Source: Streptomyces sp. R44
GTDB taxonomy: Bacteria > Actinomycetota > Actinomycetes > Streptomycetales > Streptomycetaceae
DNA length: 64,000 nucleotides
Assembly: GCF_041053105.1 (NCBI RefSeq)
Contig: NZ_CP163444.1
Span: 3,968,001 to 4,032,000, forward strand
Direction of reading: 5' to 3'
Part shown: positions 43,291 to 52,225 of the stretch, one piece after another
How the letters are laid out: each line of letters begins with the position of its first letter
How positions within the stretch are numbered: position 1 is the first letter of the stretch
Position numbers and translations under genes: made by a program
The notes under the pieces: model-generated
The model's database searches: none
Seen by the model: only the letters and a program-made list of their open reading frames with translations
What the model was told of the DNA's origin: nothing

Positions 43291-43411
43291 GCCGCCGTCA
43301 ACTCCGTCCCGGCGTACAGGCGTCCTTCGAACGGCCATGTGCCCCGCGCATACTCCAATTGGCGGGCCCGGAGGCGGTTACCGACCTTGGCCCCCGGGCA
43401 GACGTCGAGGT

Positions 43412-43603
43412 ATGGGCTGGACGCACGACTACGGTGACACGACAGCACGCGACCGCCGCACGGCCACCGGGCCGGGCTCCCGCGAGAGGGGTGGCCCGCC
43501 GGACCAGGGCCCCGCGGCGCAAGGGGTGGGGATCTCGCGCATCCTGCGCCGCCGGGCCCGCTGGGTATCGGCCCGGCTCCGGCACCCCAGAGACACCGCC
43601 TAG
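43412..43603 (+). CDS. Possible small basic protein
   Basis: A 63-residue frame from ATG 43412 starts MGWTHDYGDTTARDRR and ends RRRARWVSARLRHPRDTA. The ribosome-binding sequence (GAGG) is too close to the ATG to be convincing, and the composition is polar and basic. It lies after the hydrolase and before the bidirectional terminator, so it could be a real small gene. A start 25 codons earlier is also open. No family is recognised. Confidence 0.3.
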   Translation: MGWTHDYGDTTARDRRTATGPGSRERGGPPDQGPAAQGVGISRILRRRARWVSARLRHPRDTA

Positions 43604-43606
43604 GCC

Positions 43607-43649
43607 GCCCAGGGCCTGTCCGGCCTGAGCCGCCGGACAGGCCCTGGGC
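43607..43649. terminator. Bidirectional terminator between hydrolase region and marP-like gene
   Basis: A 17-bp perfect stem (GCCCAGGGCCTGTCCGG and its complement) with a 9-base loop (43624-43632) lies between convergent genes. It is the longest perfect stem with a loop in this part of the window. Confidence 0.9.
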
Positions 43650-43655
43650 CCGGAA

Positions 43656-44855
43656 TCAGAGGGCGCAGGCCTGGGTGTCGACCTGCTGGTCGGCCGTCCG
43701 GCCGTGCTCGATGTCCTCACGGATCTCGTCGACCGTCAGGGCGTATCCGGTGTTCGCGTCGTCGAGGGAGCGGGCGAAGATCACGCCGTACACCTCGCCG
43801 TCCTCGGTGAGGAGCGGGCCGCCGGAGTTGCCCTGGCGGACCGTCGCGTACAGCGAGTACACGTCCCTGCGCACCTCGTCGCGGTGGTAGATGTCGGGGC
43901 CCTTGGCGCTGATGCGGCCCCGCACGCGGGCGGAGCGCACGTCGTACGAGCCGTTCTCCGGGAATCCGGCGACGATCGCGTTGTCGCCGCTGCGGGCGTC
44001 CTCGTCGGTGAAGGCCAGCGGCGTGGCCCTGAGGTCCGGGACGTCCAGGACGGCGATGTCGCGCTGCCAGTCGTAGAGGACGACCTTGGCGTCGTAGAGC
44101 TTGCCCTCGCCGCCTATCTGGACGGTCGGCTCGTCGACGCCTCCGACGACATGGGCGTTGGTCATGATGCGGCGGTCGGCGAAGACGAAGCCGGTGCCTT
44201 CGAGGACCTTGCCGCAGCTCTGCGCGGTGCCGACGACCTTCACGATGGAGCGCTGCGCGCGGGCGGCGACCGGGCTGTCGGCGAGCGCCGGGTCGGGCGG
44301 GGTGACCGGGGTGATCGGCTCGTTCGCGAAGGGGCTGAAGACCTGTGGGAAGCCGCTGCGGGCCAGGGTGGAGCTGAAGTCGTCGAACCAGCCGGAGGCC
44401 TGATCCGGCATCACCTGCTCGACGCCGAGCAGCACCTTGGAGTTCCGTACCTCCTTGCCCAGGGTGGGCAGCGAGGTACGGGCGAGCGCTGAGCCGATCA
44501 GCCAGGCGACGAGCAGCATCGCGACGACGTTGACGAGGGCGCCGCCGGTGGCGTCCAGCGCGCGGGCCGGCGACCAGGTGATGTGGCGGCGCAGCTTGTT
44601 GCCCAGGTGGGTGGTGAAGGCCTGTCCGACGGAGGCGCAGACGATGACCACCATCACGAAGACGACGGTGGCGGTGGTCGACACCTCGCTGTTGTCGGTC
44701 AGCTGGTCCCAGAGGATCGGGAGCAGCAGAACGGCGACGAGACCGCCGCCGAGGAAGCCGATCACCGAGAGGATGCCGACCACGAATCCCTGGCGGTAAC
44801 CGATGATCGCGAACCACACGGCGGCGAGCAGCAACAAGATGTCCAGCACGTTCAC
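43656..44855 (-). CDS. Membrane-anchored trypsin-like serine protease, MarP/CvpA type
   Basis: The 399-residue protein has an N-terminal CvpA-like bundle of four hydrophobic segments (residues 5-24, 30-50, 60-80, 105-130), then a periplasmic/extracytoplasmic trypsin-like domain (about 200-390). The domain has catalytic His in TNAHVVGG, Asp in RDIAVLDVPDL and Ser344 in VRQGNSGGPLL. Cysteines in TAQSCGKVL and DTQACAL may form a redox-sensitive disulfide. It matches M. tuberculosis Rv3671c (MarP), needed for acid and oxidative stress survival, in gene order and domains. The GTG at 44855 begins the first helix. It is on the opposite strand to the hydrolase, as in Mycobacterium. Confidence 0.92.
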   Translation of the reverse strand: MNVLDILLLLAAVWFAIIGYRQGFVVGILSVIGFLGGGLVAVLLLPILWDQLTDNSEVSTTATVVFVMVVIVCASVGQAFTTHLGNKLRRHITWSPARALDATGGALVNVVAMLLVAWLIGSALARTSLPTLGKEVRNSKVLLGVEQVMPDQASGWFDDFSSTLARSGFPQVFSPFANEPITPVTPPDPALADSPVAARAQRSIVKVVGTAQSCGKVLEGTGFVFADRRIMTNAHVVGGVDEPTVQIGGEGKLYDAKVVLYDWQRDIAVLDVPDLRATPLAFTDEDARSGDNAIVAGFPENGSYDVRSARVRGRISAKGPDIYHRDEVRRDVYSLYATVRQGNSGGPLLTEDGEVYGVIFARSLDDANTGYALTVDEIREDIEHGRTADQQVDTQACAL

Positions 44856-44934
44856 CGTCAATAGCCTCGCAGATTCGTTTCCGGTCGCCCGGGGCCGGTC
44901 GGCCCGAAGGCCGGCCCGCCCGGAGGTCAGCCTG

Positions 44935-45639
<705 letters not shown>

Positions 45640-45721
45640 TGGCACCCCCGTGGTTCACAACGCGATCGATGGACGGGTTCGTTCCCGGTGGTCCCGCCGG
45701 CCCGGGCTCCCGCGGCCGGGC

Positions 45722-46786
45722 TCAAGCGTCGCCGCCCAGCGGGGGCGCCGGGCGGCCCGGGTAGCCGGCGGGCGGGTTGAGTCGCTGGCCGGGGAGGCCG
45801 CCCATCTCATACTTGAGCAGCTTCCGCGCCTTCTCGGGGTCGGTCTCGCCCTCTCCGTACGAGGGGCAGAGGTGGGTGATCGGGCAGGCGCCGCAGGCGG
45901 GCTTGCGGGCGTGGCAGATCCGGCGGCCGTGGAAGATCACCCGGTGCGAGAGCATCGTCCACTCGCTCTTGGGGAAGATCGTGGCGACCTCGGCCTCGAT
46001 CTTCACCGGGTCGTCGGACTCGGTCCACCGCCAGCGGCGGGCGAGGCGCATGAAGTGGGTGTCGACGGTGATGCCGGGGACCCCGAAGGCGTTGCCGAGG
46101 ACGACGAAGGCGGTCTTGCGGCCGACGCCGGGGAGCTTGACGAGGTCCTCGAGGCGGCCGGGGACCTCGCCGCCGAAGTCGTCCCTGAGGGCGGTGGCGA
46201 GACCCATGATCGACTTGGTCTTGGCGCGGAAGAAGCCGGTCGGCCGGATCAGCTCCTCGACCTCCTCGGGCACGGCCGCGGCGAGGTCCTCGGGCGTCGG
46301 GTACTTCGCGAAGAGGGCGGGGGTGGTCTGGTTGACCCGCAGGTCGGTGGTCTGGGCCGAGAGGACCGTGGCGACGAGCAGCTCGAAGGGGTTGCGGAAG
46401 TCGAGCTCCGGATGGGCGTACGGGTAGACCTCGGCCAGCTCGCGATTGATCCGGCGCGCCCGGCGCACCATCGCGAGCCGCGACTCGGGCTTGGCGGGCT
46501 TGGCGGACTTCACGGCAACAGTCGGCTCGGCGGGCTTTACGAGCTTCGCGGGCTTCACGGCGGCAGTCGGCTCGGCGGGCTTCGCGGGCTTCACGGCAGC
46601 AGTTGGCTCGGCGGGCTTTGCGAGCTTCGCGGACTTCGTGCTCCCGGTGGCCCCGGCAGGCTTCACAGCCTTCCCTTTTGCACCCTTTGCCCGTTTCGAC
46701 ACGCCGTGTTCGCCCACAGCGGAATTACCTTCGCCCGACACTCTTTCAGCCCCCTTGGCCTGCGCTCTCACCGGCGAGTTGGACAC
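45722..46786 (-). CDS. nth: Endonuclease III with repetitive N-terminal extension
   Basis: The protein has 354 residues. The helix-hairpin-helix [15 protein letters not shown], the catalytic Lys in GRKTA and Asp in [14 protein letters not shown], and a [4Fe-4S] cluster [17 protein letters not shown] are all present in the C-terminal ~240 residues. These residues define a DNA glycosylase/AP lyase that removes oxidised pyrimidines. The N-terminal ~100 residues are a Lys/Pro/Ala-rich tract with repeats of [12 protein letters not shown], probably DNA-binding or flexible. The GTG at 46786 lies six bases after a TAGGCT -10-like box with no ribosome-binding site, which suggests a leaderless mRNA. 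Confidence 0.94.
   Translation of the reverse strand: MSNSPVRAQAKGAERVSGEGNSAVGEHGVSKRAKGAKGKAVKPAGATGSTKSAKLAKPAEPTAAVKPAKPAEPTAAVKPAKLVKPAEPTVAVKSAKPAKPESRLAMVRRARRINRELAEVYPYAHPELDFRNPFELLVATVLSAQTTDLRVNQTTPALFAKYPTPEDLAAAVPEEVEELIRPTGFFRAKTKSIMGLATALRDDFGGEVPGRLEDLVKLPGVGRKTAFVVLGNAFGVPGITVDTHFMRLARRWRWTESDDPVKIEAEVATIFPKSEWTMLSHRVIFHGRRICHARKPACGACPITHLCPSYGEGETDPEKARKLLKYEMGGLPGQRLNPPAGYPGRPAPPLGGDA
46500..46616 (-). repeat. 36-bp repeats coding the Nth N-terminal tract
   Basis: Three copies of a 36-bp unit (12 codons) are seen at 46500-46535, 46545-46580 and 46581-46616. The first is separated by 9 bp from the adjacent second and third. They encode KPAEPT-type residues on the nth strand. 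Similar shorter versions extend to about 46650. Confidence 0.85.
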
Positions 46787-46890
46787 CCGGCCAGCCTAGG
46801 CGCCGCCGCCGACATCCGCCCCGGGCGTGGCCGATCGGAGCCCAATCGGGCCCCTGACGTACGGACGGGCGGCTCGGTACGTCAAACTTG

Positions 46891-46907
46891 TTGTGATTGA
46901 TCGCACT
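46891..46907 (+). promoter_or_regulatory. Candidate Crp-binding site upstream of crp
   Basis: TGTGA-N6-GCACT keeps the GTG...CAC spacing of a Crp site (GTG at 46893, CAC at 46904) and is close to the GTG-N6-GNCAC form I recall for streptomycete Crp. It lies 65-81 bp upstream of the crp GTG, within the likely promoter, so Crp may regulate itself. Nth is divergent, so it could be affected too. Confidence 0.45.
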
Positions 46908-46971
46908 GTTTTGTGCGTCCGGCATCATGGGACCCAGGTCCTTTGAGCAGGTCGACAGTAGGAGAGAACTC

Positions 46972-47646
46972 GTGGACGACGTTCTGCGGCGCGCCCCGCT
47001 CTTCGCGGCGCTCGATGACGAGCAGGCTGCCGAGCTGCGCGCCTCGATGAGTGAGGCGACGCTCGCCCGTGGCGACGCGCTCTTCCACGAGGGCGACCCC
47101 GGCGACCGCCTGTACGTGGTGACCGAGGGCAAGGTGAAGCTGCACCGCACCTCCCCCGACGGCCGCGAGAACATGCTGGCCGTCCTCGGCCCCGGTGAGC
47201 TCATCGGCGAGCTGTCCCTCTTCGACCCGGGCCCGCGCACCGCCACCGCGACCGCGCTGACCGAGGTCAAGCTGCTCGGCCTGGGCCACGGCGACCTCCA
47301 GCCCTGGCTGAACGCCCGCCCCGAGGTGGCCACCGCGCTGCTCCGCGCCGTCGCCCGCCGGCTGCGCAAGACCAACGACCAGATGTCCGACCTGGTCTTC
47401 TCCGACGTCCCGGGCCGTGTCGCCCGCGCGCTCCTCGACCTGTCGCGCCGCTTCGGCGTGCAGTCGGAGGAGGGCATCCACGTCGTCCACGACCTCACCC
47501 AGGAAGAGCTGGCCCAGCTGGTCGGCGCCTCCCGCGAGACGGTCAACAAGGCGCTCGCCGACTTCGCCCAGCGCGGCTGGCTGCGCCTGGAGGCCCGCGC
47601 CGTGATCCTGCTGGACGTGGAGCGCCTCGCGAAGCGCTCGCGCTGA
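46972..47646 (+). CDS. crp: Crp/Fnr family cyclic-nucleotide-binding regulator
   Basis: The 224-residue protein, equal in length to the S. coelicolor Crp I recall, has a cyclic-nucleotide-binding domain (about 10-125) with PGELIGELSLFDPGPRTATATA, the phosphate-binding cassette. It has a dimerisation helix and a C-terminal winged helix (about 168-215, LTQEELAQLVGASRETVNKALADF). In streptomycetes Crp is a global regulator of germination and of antibiotic production. The GTG at 46972 has AGGAGA six bases upstream. It is divergent from nth and convergent with the SPFH gene. Confidence 0.95.
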   Translation: MDDVLRRAPLFAALDDEQAAELRASMSEATLARGDALFHEGDPGDRLYVVTEGKVKLHRTSPDGRENMLAVLGPGELIGELSLFDPGPRTATATALTEVKLLGLGHGDLQPWLNARPEVATALLRAVARRLRKTNDQMSDLVFSDVPGRVARALLDLSRRFGVQSEEGIHVVHDLTQEELAQLVGASRETVNKALADFAQRGWLRLEARAVILLDVERLAKRSR

Positions 47647-47677
47647 GCACCACCGCACGCGTCTCCGTACGCACGGA

Positions 47678-47711
47678 AAGGCCGCCCCGGTCCGACGACC
47701 GGGGCGGCCTT
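47678..47711. terminator. Bidirectional terminator between crp and the SPFH gene
   Basis: A perfect 15-bp stem (AAGGCCGCCCCGGTC and complement) with a 4-base loop stands between the two convergent genes. Confidence 0.9.
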
Positions 47712-47729
47712 CCGCGTCCTACGGGACGG

Positions 47730-48614
47730 TCAGCGCTTCGAGCCGTCCACGATCACCGGGGCGGAACCGCCGCTCCCGCAGGGCACCGCGTAGACCGGGT
47801 TCTTCGCCGCGGCCTCCTTGTAGGCGTCGATGCACTGGTTCATCAGGACCTTGTCCGTCAGCGAGTCGTTGAGGATCTTGTTGGCGCGGGCGATGCCCTC
47901 CGCCTCGATGCGGCGCCGGTCGGCCTCGGCCTTGGCGGTACGGGAGGCCTCGGTGGCCCGCTCCGTGGCCTGCTGCTGCTGGATCTTGCGGTCGATCTGG
48001 CCCTGGAGGGCGTCCGAGGGCTTCACGTTGCGCAGGTTGACCGTGGTCACGTCGATGCCGCGCGGGGCCAGGCGCTCCTTGATCAGGGCGTTGATCTCGG
48101 CGCTGATCCCCTCGCGGTCGGAGGCGTACCCCTGCTCGCTGGTGTGGCGGGCGAAGACGTTGCGGACGATCTCCCGGCTGTCCGGGTAGACCAGCCGCTG
48201 CTGGATGGCGTCCTCGCTGCCCGCGAGCTTGTACAGCTCGACGGCCTTGGCCTGGTCGACGGACCACTTCACCGTGACCTCGGCGTACATGACGCCGCCC
48301 TGCGAGGAGCGGACCTCGACCACGTCCTTGTCGGAGAGGTTCAGGTCGACCGGGCGGGTGGAGAAGGTCGTGACGTCGGTGAACGGCGACTTCATGTGCA
48401 TGCCCGAGGTCATCGGCGAGCCGACCTTGCCGAAGGCGACCGGCACACCGACCTCGTACGCGCTGATCACGTACGTCATGCTCGCTATCAGCGAGAAGAG
48501 GCCGGCCAGGAGCGCGCCGACGGCACCGAACTTCAGGCCCGTGGAGCCGTTGGAGCGGCCGACGAGAAAGAGCACCACTGCGGCTATGACCAGCAGGATG
48601 GCGATGACGAACAC
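47730..48614 (-). CDS. SPFH/band-7 domain membrane protein
   Basis: The 294-residue protein has two N-terminal hydrophobic segments (about 2-20 and 27-52), a band-7 domain with VGVPVAFGKVGSP and SQGGVMYAEVTVKWSV, an Arg/Gln/Glu-rich helical tail region (RKIQQQQATERATEASRTAKAEADRRR), and a Cys-containing end (QCIDAYKEAAAKNPVYAVPCGSGG). It is probably a stomatin/prohibitin-like membrane organiser that forms oligomers. The GTG at 48614 follows GGGGGGAAG. I do not recall it at this spot in Mycobacterium, so it may be a lineage-specific insertion. Confidence 0.88.
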   Translation of the reverse strand: MFVIAILLVIAAVVLFLVGRSNGSTGLKFGAVGALLAGLFSLIASMTYVISAYEVGVPVAFGKVGSPMTSGMHMKSPFTDVTTFSTRPVDLNLSDKDVVEVRSSQGGVMYAEVTVKWSVDQAKAVELYKLAGSEDAIQQRLVYPDSREIVRNVFARHTSEQGYASDREGISAEINALIKERLAPRGIDVTTVNLRNVKPSDALQGQIDRKIQQQQATERATEASRTAKAEADRRRIEAEGIARANKILNDSLTDKVLMNQCIDAYKEAAAKNPVYAVPCGSGGSAPVIVDGSKR

Positions 48615-48704
48615 GGGCTTCCCCCCGAGAGCTACGGCCAGATGTAAGCGGAGCGTAAGACACGGGGGGAGGCCCCGTCGGTTCCGGGTCCCTTCGGCGG
48701 ACGC

Positions 48705-49535
48705 TCAGACCAGGCCGCGCTCCCTCAGGTACTCCAGCTGCGCCCGCACGGAGAGCTCGGCCGCCGGCCACAGCGAGCGGTCCACGTCCGCGTACACATG
48801 GGCGACGACCTCGGCCGCCGTCCGGTACCCGGCCTCGACCGCCGTCTCGACCTGGGCGAGCCGGTTCGCCCGGTGCGCCAGGTAGAACTCCACGGCCCCC
48901 TGCGCGTCCTCCAGGACCGGCCCGTGCCCCGGCAGGACCGTGTGCACCCCGTCGTCGACGGTCAGCGAGCGCAGCCGCCGCAGCGAGTCCAGGTAGTCCC
49001 CGAGCCGCCCGTCCGGATGCGCGACCATCGTCGTCCCGCGGCCCAGGATCGTGTCGCCCGTCAGCACCGCCCGGTCCGCCGGCAGGTGGAAGGAGAGCGA
49101 GTCCGAGGTGTGCCCGGGCGTCGGGACGACCCTCAGCTCCAGGCCCCCGACCGTCACCACGTCCCCCGCGCCCAGCCCCTCGTCGCCGAGGCGCAGCGCC
49201 GGATCGAGGGCCCGCACGGCCGTCCCGGTCAGCTCCGCGAAGCGGCCCGCGCCCTCCGCGTGGTCCGGGTGGCCGTGGGTCAGCAGGGTCAGCGCGACCC
49301 GCTTGCCGAGCTTCTCGGCGGTGTCGATCACATGCCGCAGATGGGCCTCGTCGAGCGGCCCCGGGTCGACGACGACGGCGAGGCCGGAGCCCGGCTCGGA
49401 GAGCAGCCAGGTGTTGGTGCCGTCGAGGGTCATCGCGGACGGGTTCGGCGCCAGGACGTTCACGGCGCGGTCGGTCGCGGGCCCGGAGACCACGAGCCCG
49501 CGCGGCTGGCCGGGCAGGGCGGCGGCGTCGCTCAT
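48705..49535 (-). CDS. Metallo-beta-lactamase fold hydrolase, LACTB2-like
   Basis: The 276-residue enzyme has the metal motif LTHGHPDHAEG (HxHxDH), a further His in TPGHTSDS and the Asp of TGDTILGRG; the last His is in LPGHGP. A C-terminal winged-helix-like region follows, with ERGLV at the end. Such proteins cleave esters, thioesters or RNA; the LACTB2/Rv3677c group is a candidate, as the gene order (crp then MBL) matches Mycobacterium. The ATG at 49535 overlaps the NUDIX stop by 4 bp, so the two are coupled. Confidence 0.92.
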   Translation of the reverse strand: MSDAAALPGQPRGLVVSGPATDRAVNVLAPNPSAMTLDGTNTWLLSEPGSGLAVVVDPGPLDEAHLRHVIDTAEKLGKRVALTLLTHGHPDHAEGAGRFAELTGTAVRALDPALRLGDEGLGAGDVVTVGGLELRVVPTPGHTSDSLSFHLPADRAVLTGDTILGRGTTMVAHPDGRLGDYLDSLRRLRSLTVDDGVHTVLPGHGPVLEDAQGAVEFYLAHRANRLAQVETAVEAGYRTAAEVVAHVYADVDRSLWPAAELSVRAQLEYLRERGLV

Positions 49536-50428
49536 CGCTCACCCCCGACAGAGATGATCTTGGTGAACTCCTCGTGCCCCGGCCAGCTCAGGACCAGCTC
49601 GTCGCCCTCCAGGCGCGCCTGCGCGAGCACCGGGGCCATGTCCTGCTCCCCCGCCGCCGCCAGCGCCTCGGCGGCCGTCCCGTACGGCTCCAGGGTGCGC
49701 AGGGTCGAGATCGTCGGCGGCATCATCGTCAGTTCGCCCCGGTCGTAGCCGGCGGCGGCGTCCGCGGGGCGGATCCACACCGTGCGGTCCGCCTCCCCGG
49801 AGACGTCCCGGGTGCGCTGGCCGGCCGGGAGGGCCGCCACGAAGAACCAGGTGTCGTACCGCCGCTGCTCGAACTCGGGGGTGATCCAGCGGGCCCACGC
49901 ACCGAGCAGGTCCGAGCGCAGGACGAGCCCGCGCCGGTCCAGGAAGTCGGCGAAGGACAGCTCCCGGGCGACGAGCGCCTCCCGGTCCCGCTCCCAGTCC
50001 TCGCCGGTCGTGTCGCCGACGACGCCTTCCTCGGTCTCCCCGGCGAGCAGCACGCCCGCCTCCTCGAAGGTCTCGCGCACGGCGGCGCAGACCACGGCCT
50101 GGGCCTGTGCCGGGTCGTCGAGGCCGAGCCGGGTCGCCCACGTCTCCAGGGAGGGGCCCGCCCAGCGCACCGGCTGCTCGTCGCGCGGGTCGACTCCGCC
50201 GCCGGGGTAGGCGTACGCACCGCCCGCGAAGGCCATCGTGGTGCGGCGGCGCAGCATGTGGACGTCGGGCCCGGCGGCCCCGTCCCGCAGCAGCAGGACG
50301 GTGGCGGCGCGCCGGGGCGTCACCGGGGTGAGCTCACCGGCGGCGAGGGCGCGGATGCGCTCGGGCCACTCCGGCGGGTACCACTGGCCGTTCGACTGCT
50401 TCGCCTGCTTCGGCTGACCATTCGACAT
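49532..50428 (-). CDS. NUDIX hydrolase, NUDT19/RNU-like
   Basis: The protein has 298 residues. The NUDIX box is split as in the larger members: AYPGGGVDPRDEQP, then CAAVRETFEEAGVLLAG. The C-terminal part has WARWITPEFEQRRYDTWFFVAALP, which resembles eukaryotic NUDT7/19-like proteins. It probably cleaves CoA-type or nucleotide pyrophosphates. It precedes and overlaps the MBL gene by 4 bp. The first ~20 residues (QPKQAKQSNGQWYPP) are polar and variable. Confidence 0.9.
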   Translation of the reverse strand: MSNGQPKQAKQSNGQWYPPEWPERIRALAAGELTPVTPRRAATVLLLRDGAAGPDVHMLRRRTTMAFAGGAYAYPGGGVDPRDEQPVRWAGPSLETWATRLGLDDPAQAQAVVCAAVRETFEEAGVLLAGETEEGVVGDTTGEDWERDREALVARELSFADFLDRRGLVLRSDLLGAWARWITPEFEQRRYDTWFFVAALPAGQRTRDVSGEADRTVWIRPADAAAGYDRGELTMMPPTISTLRTLEPYGTAAEALAAAGEQDMAPVLAQARLEGDELVLSWPGHEEFTKIISVGGER

Positions 50429-50462
50429 GGCCGGATGCTATGCGCAAGCATCGGAATGCACG

Positions 50463-50498
50463 AGAGCCGGTTTCCCCGGGCTGTGGAAAACCGGCTCT
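50463..50498 (-). terminator. Terminator between RidA and NUDIX genes
   Basis: AGAGCCGG pairs with CCGGCTCT and the stem extends through TTT/AAA(A) and CC/GG, with one bulge and a 9-base loop. It separates two same-strand transcription units. It contains TGTGGAAAA, so that 9-mer here is likely structural. Confidence 0.7.
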
Positions 50499-50514
50499 AC
50501 GGGTGCCTTCGGTG

Positions 50515-50985
50515 TCAGGCCTCGACGAGCTCGACCTGGACCTCGACCTCGACCGGCGCGTCGAGCGGCAGCACGGCGACGCCGACGGCGCTGCGGGCGT
50601 GCACGCCCTTCTCGCCGAGGATCTCGCCGAGCAGCTCGCTGGCGCCGTTGATGACGGCGGGCTGGCCGGTGAAGTCGGCGGCGGAGGCGACGAAGCCGAC
50701 GACCTTCACGACGCGCTTGATGCGGTCGAGGTCACCGGCGACCGACTTCACGGCCGCGAGGGCGTTGAGCGCGCAGGTGGCGGCGAGCTGCTTGGCCTCC
50801 TCGGGCGTGACCTCGGCGCCGACCTTGCCGGTCACCGGAAGCTTGCCGGCCACCATCGGGAGCTGGCCCGAGGTGTACACGTACACGCCGGACTGCACGG
50901 CCGGCTGGTAGGACGCGATCGGCGGCACGACCTCGGGCAGGGTCAGGCCGAGTTCGGCGATCCGCGCCTCGACGGCCCCGCTCAC
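50515..50985 (-). CDS. RidA family enamine/imine deaminase
   Basis: This 156-residue protein has the RidA/YjgF fold pattern: YVYTSGQLPMVAGKLP (entry of the substrate cleft) and VKVVGFVASAADFTGQPAVINGASELL. The C-terminal LPLDAPVEVEVQVELV matches the family's final strand. RidA proteins remove toxic 2-aminoacrylate. The usual Arg of the IPLSxR-type motif is hard to place (HARSAVGVAVLPLDAPVEV has one). The GTG at 50985 overlaps the DUF4177 stop (GTGA). Gene order matches M. tuberculosis Rv3678c. Confidence 0.88.
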   Translation of the reverse strand: MSGAVEARIAELGLTLPEVVPPIASYQPAVQSGVYVYTSGQLPMVAGKLPVTGKVGAEVTPEEAKQLAATCALNALAAVKSVAGDLDRIKRVVKVVGFVASAADFTGQPAVINGASELLGEILGEKGVHARSAVGVAVLPLDAPVEVEVQVELVEA

Positions 50986-51140
50986 GACTTGGCCCGCTTC
51001 AGGTAGGCCACGAGCTGCTCGGGGTTGTTCGGCCCGGGCACGACCTGGACGAGCTCCCAGCCGTCCTCGCCCCAGGTGTCCAGAATCTGCTTGGTCGCGT
51101 GCACCAGAAGCGGCACCGTGACGTACTCCCACTTGGTCAT
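50982..51140 (-). CDS. DUF4177 family small protein
   Basis: This 52-residue protein, MTKWEYVTVPLLVHATKQIL to AYLKRAKS, shows the DUF4177 pattern with conserved WEYVTVP and GWELVQVVPG. From memory the same small protein precedes RidA in Mycobacterium. ATG 51140 is preferred. No ribosome-binding site precedes it, but TACAGT lies 7 bp upstream, so the mRNA may be leaderless. It is divergent from the first ArsA gene. The function is unknown. Confidence 0.87.
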   Translation of the reverse strand: MTKWEYVTVPLLVHATKQILDTWGEDGWELVQVVPGPNNPEQLVAYLKRAKS

Positions 51141-51262
51141 GGGCCCGACTGTATCCGCTGCCGCGGGGCTCCTCTCCGAGGCGGCCCCCACAGGCCCCCT
51201 AGGGGGCTTCTCCGGGGCAGCCTCCTGATTGCGCGCGGCCGCCAGTGGTTAGGCTCGACTGC

Positions 51263-52225
51263 GTGAGCAGGCTCCAGGTCGTCAGCGGCAAGGGCGGTAC
51301 CGGTAAGACGACGGTCGCCGCCGCCCTCGCCCTCGCCCTCGCGACGGAGGGGAAGCGGACCCTCCTCGTCGAGGTCGAAGGCAGACAGGGCATCGCACAG
51401 CTCTTCGAGACGGAAGCCCTTCCGTACGAGGAGCGCAAGATCGCCGTCGCGCCGGGCGGCGGCGAGGTGTACGCGCTGGCGATCGACGCCGAGCGCGCGC
51501 TCCTCGACTACCTCCAGATGTTCTACAAGCTGGGCACTGCGGGGCGGGCCCTGAAGAAGCTCGGCGCGATCGACTTCGCGACGACGATAGCGCCGGGCGT
51601 CCGGGACGTGCTGCTGACCGGCAAGGCGTGCGAGGCCGTCAGGCGGCGGGAGAAGGACGGCCGTCCCGTCTACGACCACGTGGTCATGGACGCGCCGCCC
51701 ACCGGCCGCATCACCCGCTTCCTCAACGTGAACGACGAGGTGGCGGGCCTGGCCAGGATCGGCCCGATACACAACCAGGCGCAGGCCGTCATGCGGGTCC
51801 TCAAGTCCCCCGAGACGGCGGTGCATCTGGTGACCCTCCTGGAGGAGATGCCGGTCCAGGAGACCGCGGACGGCATCGCGGAGCTGAGGGCCGCCGAACT
51901 GCCGGTGGGCAGGGTCGTGGTGAACATGGTCCGGCCGCACGTCCTCGACGAGGCGGCGGTACGGGCCGCCTCCGGCGACCACCGGGACGCGATCGCGCGG
52001 ACCCTGGCCTCGGCGGGCGTCACGGGCGGCACGCGCCTGGTCGAGCCGCTCCTCGACCAGGCGGCCGAGCACGCGCGGCGGGTGGAGCTGGAGCGGACGC
52101 AGCGCGCGGTCCTGGACGGCGTCGGCGTCCCCGCGTACGAACTGCCCTTCCTCGGGGACGGGGCGGACATCGCCGGGCTCTACCGGCTGGCGAAGGAACT
52201 GCGGAGGCAAGGGGTGGGCGCGTGA
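51263..52225 (+). CDS. ArsA/Get3-like ATPase (first of tandem pair)
   Basis: The 320-residue protein has a P-loop SGKGGTGKTTVAAALALA near the N-terminus, a LLVEVEGRQGIAQLF Walker A'-type region, and HVVMDAPPTGRITRFL (switch II). It is a short ArsA-type ATPase without a visible Cys metal site. It may work with the neighbouring second ATPase as two halves of a Get3-like pair, as in Mycobacterium (Rv3679/Rv3680). The GTG at 51263 lies seven bases after TAGGCT with no ribosome-binding site, consistent with a leaderless mRNA. Confidence 0.9.
   Translation: MSRLQVVSGKGGTGKTTVAAALALALATEGKRTLLVEVEGRQGIAQLFETEALPYEERKIAVAPGGGEVYALAIDAERALLDYLQMFYKLGTAGRALKKLGAIDFATTIAPGVRDVLLTGKACEAVRRREKDGRPVYDHVVMDAPPTGRITRFLNVNDEVAGLARIGPIHNQAQAVMRVLKSPETAVHLVTLLEEMPVQETADGIAELRAAELPVGRVVVNMVRPHVLDEAAVRAASGDHRDAIARTLASAGVTGGTRLVEPLLDQAAEHARRVELERTQRAVLDGVGVPAYELPFLGDGADIAGLYRLAKELRRQGVGA

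Noticed and set aside
50482-50490. DnaA-like 9-mer TGTGGAAAA
   Set aside because: It is part of a terminator stem between same-strand genes, so its sequence is set by pairing.
51194-51207. 14-bp palindrome GCCCCCTAGGGGGC in the arsA-DUF4177 gap
   Set aside because: Short and GC-only; could be chance in this composition, so not listed as an operator.
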